Shown one piece after another: positions 48,295 to 53,986 of a DNA stretch of 53,986 bases. This stretch comes from an uncultured Lactobacillus sp. (GTDB lineage: Bacteria; Bacillota; Bacilli; Lactobacillales; Lactobacillaceae), in the NCBI GenBank assembly GCA_905204935.1, contig CAJLBJ010000012.1, positions 1 through 53,986 on the forward strand, written 5' to 3'. The notes beneath the pieces are model-generated. The model was not told where the DNA came from and searched no databases. It saw only the letters and a program-made list of their open reading frames with translations. Every line of letters begins with the position of its first letter. The stretch's first letter is position 1. The translations under genes were made by a program, and so were the position numbers.

Positions 48295-48636
48295 TTAAAG
48301 CTTCACGATAACTTCACGTTCAATCAATAAATCCAATAAATAATTTAATTGCTCAACATAGCTTTCACAGTTAGGTACATTATAAACGTCTACTTCTTTT
48401 AAACCATTAGGTGCTGTCACTACCATCTTGAATTTTTTCATATCTGGTTCAATTACCATCTTAAATTTAATGCTCTTGTTAAATGGTGAATTAGGATCTA
48501 AAGAACGTTCTAATTGAAATTTACCACCTTTAGATTCAATAAAACCTACGTCACGCAATGTATAACGCTTAATATTTGCGGATAAACCATAAACTTGTGA
48601 ACTACCTTTTAAAACTGCTTGTTGTGCATATGCCAT
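48295..48636 (-). CDS. DUF1831 family protein
   Basis: A 113-residue soluble protein, recognisable by YGLSANIKRYTLRDVGF and the C-terminal YLLDLLIEREVIVKL. DUF1831 proteins occur in lactobacilli next to a cysteine desulfurase. Their function is not established. From context (desulfurase upstream, MnmA downstream) a role in sulfur relay to tRNA is plausible. The start follows AAAGAGGTATGTATT; it is 23 bases after the desulfurase gene, so co-transcribed. Confidence 0.85.
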   Translation of the reverse strand: MAYAQQAVLKGSSQVYGLSANIKRYTLRDVGFIESKGGKFQLERSLDPNSPFNKSIKFKMVIEPDMKKFKMVVTAPNGLKEVDVYNVPNCESYVEQLNYLLDLLIEREVIVKL

Positions 48637-48659
48637 AATACATACCTCTTTTCTAAAAA

Positions 48660-49805
48660 CTATTTTATTCTCTTAATTATTTTTACCAGTGCTTGAACCG
48701 TCAAGTCAATATCTTTTTTAGTAGTTGTTGGACCAAAACTAAAACGTAGCGACTCTTGAACACGTGGATGCTCACCATACATCGCTGCTAAGACATGTGA
48801 TGGTTCTAAGGAGCCTGCCGTACAAGCAGAACCTGCCGAGACACTGATTCCTGCTAAATCAAGATTGGTTAATAAAAGGGAATTAAGACAACCCTTAAAC
48901 CAAATATTGACAATATGGGCTAATTCATCTTTTCCATGGACACCATTAACCTCAAAATTAATTTGCGCATTAGTTAAACTAGTTAGTAGGTAATTTTTTA
49001 ATTCATAATAACTAGCTTGTTTTTGTTCTAATGTCTGTTGCGCAATTTCAACAGCTTTAGCAAATCCTGCAATTGCCGGTACGTTTTGAGTACCAGCTCG
49101 TCTATTTGTTTCTTGACTGCCACCTTTTAGATATGCACCAAAATCAATTCCTGTGCGCTGATACAAAAAGCCAATAAATTTAGGTCCCCCCAATTTATGC
49201 GCTGATACTGATAATAAATCGATTTGATATTTTTGTACATCAATTGCAGTAATACCATAAGCTTGTACAGCATCAGTATGAAACCATGCATTAGTTTGTT
49301 TTACTATTTGTCCAATCTGCTCTAATGGTAAATAACTAGCAACCTCATTATTACCAGCCATGATTGAAACTAAAATAGTATCTGGTCTGAGTGCTTCTTT
49401 TAATTCTTGTAAAGAAATTTGGCCATTTTCGTCTACAGATAGATATGTTATTTCAAAACCGAGCTTTTGCAAATACTGCATGGATCTCAAAACAGCTTCA
49501 TGTTCGATAACCGTTGTAATGATATGCTTACCTTCATTTTGTCTAGTTAATGCACTTTGAATGATTGCCGTATTATCACTTTCAGTTCCACCACTAGTAA
49601 AAATAATCTCACTAGCAGATTTAGCATTTAGCGAATCTGCCATTACTTGCCGACATCTTTCAAGAACTTGCTTTGCTTGACGACCATGGTAATTAATGGC
49701 GGAAGGATTGCCAAAAATCTCTTGCATTGCTTCATTCATACAAGCGATAACTTCTGGCAATATCGGTGTAGTTGCGGCATTATCTAAATAAATATGTTCC
49801 ATCAT
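48660..49805 (-). CDS. Cysteine desulfurase (NifS/IscS family)
   Basis: Pyridoxal phosphate enzyme that extracts sulfur from cysteine. The protein is 381 residues. PLP Lys204 lies in SVSAHKLGGPK, the persulfide Cys328 in SAGSACTAGSLEP and substrate Arg nearer the C-terminus. Genomic linkage to mnmA suggests that it is the dedicated tRNA-thiolation desulfurase (as YrvO in Bacillus) rather than a general Fe-S one. Two ATG codons open the frame; the ribosome site is weak. Confidence 0.93.
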   Translation of the reverse strand: MMEHIYLDNAATTPILPEVIACMNEAMQEIFGNPSAINYHGRQAKQVLERCRQVMADSLNAKSASEIIFTSGGTESDNTAIIQSALTRQNEGKHIITTVIEHEAVLRSMQYLQKLGFEITYLSVDENGQISLQELKEALRPDTILVSIMAGNNEVASYLPLEQIGQIVKQTNAWFHTDAVQAYGITAIDVQKYQIDLLSVSAHKLGGPKFIGFLYQRTGIDFGAYLKGGSQETNRRAGTQNVPAIAGFAKAVEIAQQTLEQKQASYYELKNYLLTSLTNAQINFEVNGVHGKDELAHIVNIWFKGCLNSLLLTNLDLAGISVSAGSACTAGSLEPSHVLAAMYGEHPRVQESLRFSFGPTTTKKDIDLTVQALVKIIKRIK

Positions 49806-49830
49806 CTTATCGCTATTTCATTTCCTTTCC

Positions 49831-50520
49831 TTATCCCAAACGTGTGAGATTTAAAATCATATCTGCCGAACGTTTTCCTGCTTCTATGATAAACTCATCA
49901 AAAGATTGATTTGCCTGCTCATCTGCAGTATCAGACATTGCGCGAATCACACTAAAGCCCACACCAAACTGTGCAGCCGTTTGTCCAACGGCAGCTCCTT
50001 CCATTTCACAGCACAAAGCCTCTGGATAAATCTCTTTAATTGTAGCAATCTTTTCTTTAGAAGCAATGAATTGATCACCTGATACAATTAAGCCACTTTT
50101 AACATTTAAACCACTGATTTGGGCTGCCTTTTTAAGTTTAGCTAATAAGTTTTGATCGGCTTTAAACTTTTGTGGTTGTTGAGGTAGTTGCCCTGGTAAA
50201 TAATCAAATGCTGTCACATCCACATCATGATATGCTACACTTTCAGACAATACGACATCACCTACTGCTAAACCATGACCAATTCCTCCAGCAGATCCTG
50301 AATTAAGCACATAATCAACACTAAAGCCTTGAATCAATAAAGTTGTTACAATACTAGCTTGGACTTTCCCAATTCCAGATTCCACCAAGACTACATCTAC
50401 TCCATTTAATTTACCACTAAAAAATTCGTAAACACCAATTTTAGCATTATGACACTCATTTAAATTATCTTTAAGTGTCCTTAATTCTTCTTGCATTGCG
50501 CAAATTATACCGTATTTCAT
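49831..50520 (-). CDS. mtnN: MTA/SAH nucleosidase
   Basis: Cleaves 5'-methylthioadenosine and S-adenosylhomocysteine to adenine and the thio-ribose, in methionine salvage and toward autoinducer-2. The protein is 229 residues. GIICAMQEEL, SGSAGGIG and VIRAMSDTADEQ are family motifs, and CEMEGAAVGQTA holds the substrate-contacting Glu. It is in an operon with a small membrane protein and an ADP-ribose pyrophosphatase. Confidence 0.95.
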   Translation of the reverse strand: MKYGIICAMQEELRTLKDNLNECHNAKIGVYEFFSGKLNGVDVVLVESGIGKVQASIVTTLLIQGFSVDYVLNSGSAGGIGHGLAVGDVVLSESVAYHDVDVTAFDYLPGQLPQQPQKFKADQNLLAKLKKAAQISGLNVKSGLIVSGDQFIASKEKIATIKEIYPEALCCEMEGAAVGQTAAQFGVGFSVIRAMSDTADEQANQSFDEFIIEAGKRSADMILNLTRLG

Positions 50521-50535
50521 TTTATTTCCTACCTT

Positions 50536-50799
50536 TTAAAAATTAACAAAAAACATGAACAAATACACCAAGACAATCAAAATCACCAAGATTACTATAG
50601 CCCAATTTAATCTTTTAGCAAGGCGCTTTGTCTTGAATTCTTCATCTAATTGTTGCATCTCTTGTTTAGCTTCCTTTCTGGTTAATCCTTCACTTGAAGC
50701 TAAATATTTTTCATAATCCGGCATTTGTTTTTGATATTGTGGCTTTTTTTTACGTCTTAAAGGTTTTGTTTCTTTAGAACGTCTCAAAGGTTCTTTCAT
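50536..50799 (-). CDS. Small C-terminally anchored membrane protein
   Basis: An 87-residue protein with a highly basic N-terminus (many Arg and Lys in the first 25 residues), a charged helix, and one C-terminal membrane segment at about 66-85. I do not recognise a named family, though small proteins like this occur between nudF and mtnN in lactobacilli. It begins four bases after the nudF stop and ends 15 bases before mtnN. Confidence 0.75.
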   Translation of the reverse strand: MKEPLRRSKETKPLRRKKKPQYQKQMPDYEKYLASSEGLTRKEAKQEMQQLDEEFKTKRLAKRLNWAIVILVILIVLVYLFMFFVNF

Positions 50800-50803
50800 C
50801 CAT

Positions 50804-51346
50804 TTACTCCATCATTTTCCAAAATAAAATAGCCATTAATGTCTTAGCATCACAGATTTCTTTACGTGCAATAGCTTCATTAACTTGTTTTAAATCCAAT
50901 TCAACTATTTCTAAAAATTCATCGTCATCTTGTGCTAACTTCTCTTTTGCCTTACTCAAACCAACTGCGTGATAAAGATACATTTTTTCATCTGCAAATC
51001 CAGGTGATGAATAAAATTCTGTTAAAAGTTCTAAAGATTGGGCTTGATAACCTGTTTCTTCGTTTAGCTCTCTTAAAGCAGTTTGTAGTGGTGTTTGTTT
51101 TTCTTTAAGCTCAATTTTTCCTGCTGGAATTTCTAAAGTTACCTTACCTAAAGGTGCACGCCATTGTCGAATCAAGACAATTTTGTCTTCTGGTGTAATT
51201 GCAATGACTCCTACTGCTCCTTGATGTCGAATAATTTCGCGTGTGGCTTTGCGCCCATCTGGAAGTGTAACCGTCTCAACATTTAACTCAACCACATGTC
51301 CTTTAAAAACATTTTCGACATTTGTTACTTTTTCTTCAAATTCCAT
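50804..51346 (-). CDS. nudF: ADP-ribose pyrophosphatase, Nudix family
   Basis: Hydrolyses ADP-ribose to AMP and ribose 5-phosphate. The protein is 180 residues. The Nudix box is present as AGKIELKE followed by LRELNEETGY. The upstream RHQGAVGVIAITPEDKIVLI and the later FYSSPGFADEKMYLY match the ADPRase subfamily. The box carries two extra residues between its halves, common in this subfamily. ATG follows AGGTGGAAAA. It lies eight bases after dapF. Confidence 0.9.
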   Translation of the reverse strand: MEFEEKVTNVENVFKGHVVELNVETVTLPDGRKATREIIRHQGAVGVIAITPEDKIVLIRQWRAPLGKVTLEIPAGKIELKEKQTPLQTALRELNEETGYQAQSLELLTEFYSSPGFADEKMYLYHAVGLSKAKEKLAQDDDEFLEIVELDLKQVNEAIARKEICDAKTLMAILFWKMME

Positions 51347-51354
51347 TTTTCCAC

Positions 51355-52332
51355 CTACTTTTCAAGTTGTGTAATGAATTTTTCATATGCGTCTTGTTCG
51401 ATCGTTTCTTGCCAAAAAACTTCAGAAAAATCACCTTGTAAAGCTGCTACTTGCTTAATTTCAATGTGTGCGACAACAGTTGCATTACCAATCAATGAAA
51501 TAAAGTATTGTTTATCTTGCTTTTGATGGACAATTGTTTGGACCATTCCGCCTGGATTCAAAACCGTTAGCCGTTGTTCTAACAAATTAGGAGCATTCAA
51601 TAAAATATGCATTAAACTTGAAGCAGACATTGCTGTTCCGCAAGCATTGGTATAACCAACGCCTCTTTCATAAGTTCTTACAAATAAACGATCTTTAGCC
51701 AAAACTTCTACAAAACTAACATTAACCCCGTCAGGAAAATATGGATTTTTTCCATCATTTAGCATTTCAGCTAGTTTGCCTAAACGATTAGATATGAGTG
51801 TTTGATGATTACAAAACGTAATTAAATGTGGATTGGGCACTGATACTGCTGAAAATTTCAAATCAGAATCAAACTCTGGTACATTTTGTTCCAAGAGTTC
51901 ATCACAGCCAAGATTCATCCCTATTTGTTTTGCATTAAAACTAACAGGTGAAATCTCTACTCCAAAAGCCATTACATCTTTAGCTAGGTCTAGTTGCTTT
52001 TCAACTGCTAATTGTGCATACATCGTCTCAACTTTAAACGTATCTAAAGCATATTTTTCGCTCAAATAGCGTGCAACTGTACGTAATCCATTACCACACA
52101 TGCTAGCTTCACTGCCATCAGCGTTGATTACGCGCATTTTAGCAAGCGCCTCTTTTTTTTGACTTGGACATACATACAATACTCCGTCTGCACCACCATT
52201 TAAGCCAATTGTTCTATCGCATAATTTGCGCGTTAGCATACGTAATTGATCTTCGGTCAATGTTTCATCTAAATTTTCTTCATCTAATAAATAAAAGTCA
52301 TTTCCAGAGCCATGAACTTTTAGTAATTTCAT
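51355..52332 (-). CDS. dapF: Diaminopimelate epimerase
   Basis: Converts LL- to meso-diaminopimelate. The protein is 325 residues, longer than the 270-280 of many relatives but normal for lactobacilli. The two catalytic Cys are Cys79 (MCGNGLRT) and Cys231 (NACGTAMSA). HGSGNDFYLLDE is the N-terminal signature. With dapA and asd in the window it points to a complete diaminopimelate route for wall or lysine synthesis. Confidence 0.95.
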   Translation of the reverse strand: MKLLKVHGSGNDFYLLDEENLDETLTEDQLRMLTRKLCDRTIGLNGGADGVLYVCPSQKKEALAKMRVINADGSEASMCGNGLRTVARYLSEKYALDTFKVETMYAQLAVEKQLDLAKDVMAFGVEISPVSFNAKQIGMNLGCDELLEQNVPEFDSDLKFSAVSVPNPHLITFCNHQTLISNRLGKLAEMLNDGKNPYFPDGVNVSFVEVLAKDRLFVRTYERGVGYTNACGTAMSASSLMHILLNAPNLLEQRLTVLNPGGMVQTIVHQKQDKQYFISLIGNATVVAHIEIKQVAALQGDFSEVFWQETIEQDAYEKFITQLEK

Positions 52333-52372
52333 CGTCTACATCCCTACCAATTCGATCTTTTCTATAATTTAT

Positions 52373-52381
52373 ATCATACCA
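52373..52381 (-). promoter_or_regulatory. Extended -10 promoter of the dapF operon
   Basis: The minus strand reads TGGTATGAT, about 40 bases before the dapF start. Confidence 0.5.
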
Positions 52382-52452
52382 TTTTATGGCTTGAGGAGCA
52401 AAAAGCCTAAATATCTTAGTTACTGCAACTTAAAATATCTTTATAAAAAATA

Positions 52453-52479
52453 TTGATTTTTCAATAAAAATAGTATAAT
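52453..52479 (+). promoter_or_regulatory. Promoter of the GH16 gene
   Basis: TTGATT (52,453-52,458), 15 bases, then perfect TATAAT (52,474-52,479). TATTGA two bases upstream gives a 17-base spacer instead. Confidence 0.55.
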
Positions 52480-52493
52480 CTTATCACGTTTAT

Positions 52494-52509
52494 TAGATAA
52501 CGCTTTCTT
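52494..52509 (+). promoter_or_regulatory. Candidate CcpA cre site of the GH16 gene
   Basis: TAGATAACGCTTTCTT matches 14 of 16 cre positions and lies just after the expected transcription start, a known place for catabolite repression. Confidence 0.4.
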
Positions 52510-52601
52510 TTTGTGGATGATGGTTTGATTGTAAATTTTTGTGACAAGTTTTTTTAATCAACAAAATCTAAAATGATTACAATTAGGGGGGGAACACAAT
52601 C

Positions 52602-53814
52602 ATGAAAAAAATTAATAATAGTACAGTAGCATTTGCTGCAACTACATTTGCTTCTAGTACAATTTTTGCTGACAAGATTGATCCTGCTACTCCACAAAAA
52701 ACAGAATACTATATTACAGATTCAGACGAGTTTTCGGGTACAGATATCAATAAATCTATTTTTAGTAATAAATATTTGCCACATTGGACATTACATGATT
52801 CATCAGCAACTTATGCTTTAAATTCTGGCATTTTGCGTCTTAAAATCAATAAGGAAACTCAACCTTGGGATCCTGAGTATGATGGACAAACGGTTGTTTC
52901 TGGTCTACAAACTGCTGAAAAAGATTGGCTCCATAAATGGACAAATTATCCTAATGTTAATCATCATGAAAATACTATTTTAAATCATATTCAAAAATAC
53001 GGCTATTTTGAAATCAGAGCTAAAGTTTAAAAAGGCTCTGGAATTCACAGTGCTTGGTGGATGATTGGTGCCCAACAAAATAATAATCCTTGATTCTAAG
53101 GAAAATGGCGAAATCGACATCTTTGAAATTTTAGGACGTGAACCAAATAACCTCTATTATACTTGGCACAAATGGGATAGTAATGTTAATGATGAAGCCC
53201 AAGTCGTTGATACTAAACAAGATTTAAGTGTAGCTTACCATACCTATGGTTTTGAATGGACACCAACTTCAATGAGTGTTTATCTTGATGGGAAACTCTT
53301 AAAAACAATGAATAAGAGTCCTGATTATCCAATGCTCACACTATTGGGGCTTTATGAAAAACGTGCTGGTAGTTGGACTGGTGCTTTTGATTCAAGCATT
53401 CCTTATCCAAAATCTTTTGATATCGATTATTGGCGTACTTATCAAAAAATCCCAACTTCACCATATACTTTAAACGTTGCAGATTTCCCATTGTATGGAC
53501 AAACACATGTTGTTACTACTGTAGATAAAACACGAATTGCAAGTATGCCTAGCGATAAGCAAAGTGTAATCAATTACGATCAACTTTACTCGCCTGATAA
53601 CAATACGCACTCTTTGACCCTTAGTTATCTTCCAACAACTAAAGATCAAAATTTGAGTTATCATATCAATGGTGGTGACGTTAAGACGGTAACCCTTCTA
53701 GCTAATCAATCACAAGTAAAATTAAGTGCAGATTTAAAACAAGGTTGCAACGATATCGAATTTATTAATTCAAGTTCTGATACAATTCAGTTAAACAACT
53801 TAACTATTTCATAA
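52602..53814 (+). pseudogene. Broken secreted glycoside hydrolase family 16 gene
   Basis: Two pieces of one GH16 beta-glucanase. The first (52,602-53,030, 142 residues) has a signal-peptide-like start and ends FEIRAKV followed by TAA; the same frame continues KGSGIHSAWWMIGAQQNNNP. The second piece is shifted by one base and carries the catalytic motif GEIDIFEILG. Dropping one T from CCTT at 53,088-53,091 restores PDSKENGEIDIFE. So two point lesions, a stop at 53,028-53,030 and a 1-bp insertion, break an otherwise intact gene of about 400 residues. After the catalytic domain (to about DIDYWRTY) there is a C-terminal beta-rich region, perhaps carbohydrate-binding. The ribosome site GGGGGGGA is strong. 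Confidence 0.88.
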
Positions 53815-53856
53815 TAAACCAATAAAAAAGTCCTCAGCTTTTCAAATCTATAATTT

Positions 53857-53894
53857 TTAGGACTGCTAACATTTCTAGCGGTCCTAATTTTTTT
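53857..53894 (+). terminator. Terminator of GH16 gene, repeat copy 2
   Basis: TTAGGACTGCTA with TAGCGGTCCTAA and a T-run; the same stem as at 5,567-5,602, with loop ACATTTC in place of GAAATTC. Confidence 0.9.
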
Positions 53895-53903
53895 GTAAAA
53901 AAC

Positions 53904-53934
53904 AAAAAAGCCCTCCTTACTGGCAAGGAGGGGC
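53904..53934 (-). terminator. Minus-strand terminator at the right edge, repeat copy 2
   Basis: Stem CCCTCCTT with AAGGAGGG and a preceding A-run. The first 23 bases (53,904-53,926) are identical to 5,658-5,680. It should end a minus-strand gene outside the window. Confidence 0.8.
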
Positions 53935-53986
53935 ACTATGTCCTGTCAAGTATACAGTTTAAATATATAAAAATTGGTTATGCGAC
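53935..53986. other. Window edge, possible insertion-sequence end
   Basis: The last 50 bases have no reading frame. They include TGTCCTGTCAAGTATACAGT (53,939-53,958), which has the feel of an IS3-type terminal repeat (it starts with TG). I cannot confirm this without the neighbouring sequence. Confidence 0.2.

Noticed and set aside
52602..53814. Programmed frameshift or readthrough in the GH16 gene
   Set aside because: The stop context and the CCTTGA site show no known slippery or readthrough signal, and two separate lesions are present. Pseudogene is simpler.

Overview
The window is an AT-rich stretch of a low-GC Firmicutes chromosome, almost certainly from the family Lactobacillaceae. I base this on gene families and gene order, not on any search. 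The supporting signs are a mevalonate-pathway HMG-CoA synthase, an ArlRS-type two-component pair, the ylaN-ftsW-pyc-ylbC-ylbG-rsmD-coaD-ylbL string, RNA polymerase epsilon followed by RNase J1, a separate RNase J2, and a DUF1831 gene beside a cysteine desulfurase. The genus cannot be fixed from the sequence. Most genes are on the minus strand.

Layout. 1-2,850: the 3' end of a tRNA-Arg(TCT), then a minus-strand operon of unrecognised proteins (a 36-residue small protein, a coiled-coil protein, and two more) that ends near the tRNA. 2,869-5,602: mvaS (minus), then acyP and a lipoprotein-type yidC (plus). 5,657-9,705: arlRS and gnd. 9,789-21,590: clpX, tig, tuf, a TPR protein, rnjB, dapA, asd, pnp and rpsO. 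21,652-26,710: rpsT (plus), then comEA-comEB-comEC-holA (minus). 26,711-35,280: the ylaN-to-ylbL operon including pyruvate carboxylase. 35,431-39,792: typA, an inositol-phosphatase-family gene, UPF0223, def and a lone membrane protein. 39,884-42,987: rpoY-rnjA and a lipid kinase (plus). 42,964-52,381: recD2, a TPR protein, a histidine phosphatase, mnmA, DUF1831, cysteine desulfurase, mtnN, a small membrane protein, an ADP-ribose pyrophosphatase and dapF. 52,453-53,986: a broken secreted GH16 glycosidase, a terminator pair, and a possible insertion-sequence edge.

How the genes work together. Most of the window is core cell machinery: translation (EF-Tu, S15, S20, deformylase, TypA, MnmA, RsmD), RNA turnover (PNPase, RNase J1 and J2), protein folding and quality control (trigger factor, ClpX, YidC), wall and division (DapA, Asd, DapF, FtsW), cofactors (CoaD, cysteine desulfurase), and carbon metabolism (Gnd, Pyc, MvaS). 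The comE genes belong to DNA uptake.

The most interesting signal is a 21-22 bp element on the minus strand, a T-tract followed by GCGTATTT(T)AAAGAT. It occurs once just upstream of comEA and once just upstream of the unknown operon at 229-2,782, each time directly behind a terminator, and I saw it nowhere else. It looks like an alternative-sigma (late-competence) promoter. If so, the unknown operon would be a candidate new part of the competence programme. Other points of note are a probable ATT start codon in the YlbL-type protease, a GH16 gene inactivated by just two point lesions, and a duplicated terminator module at two sites 48 kb apart.
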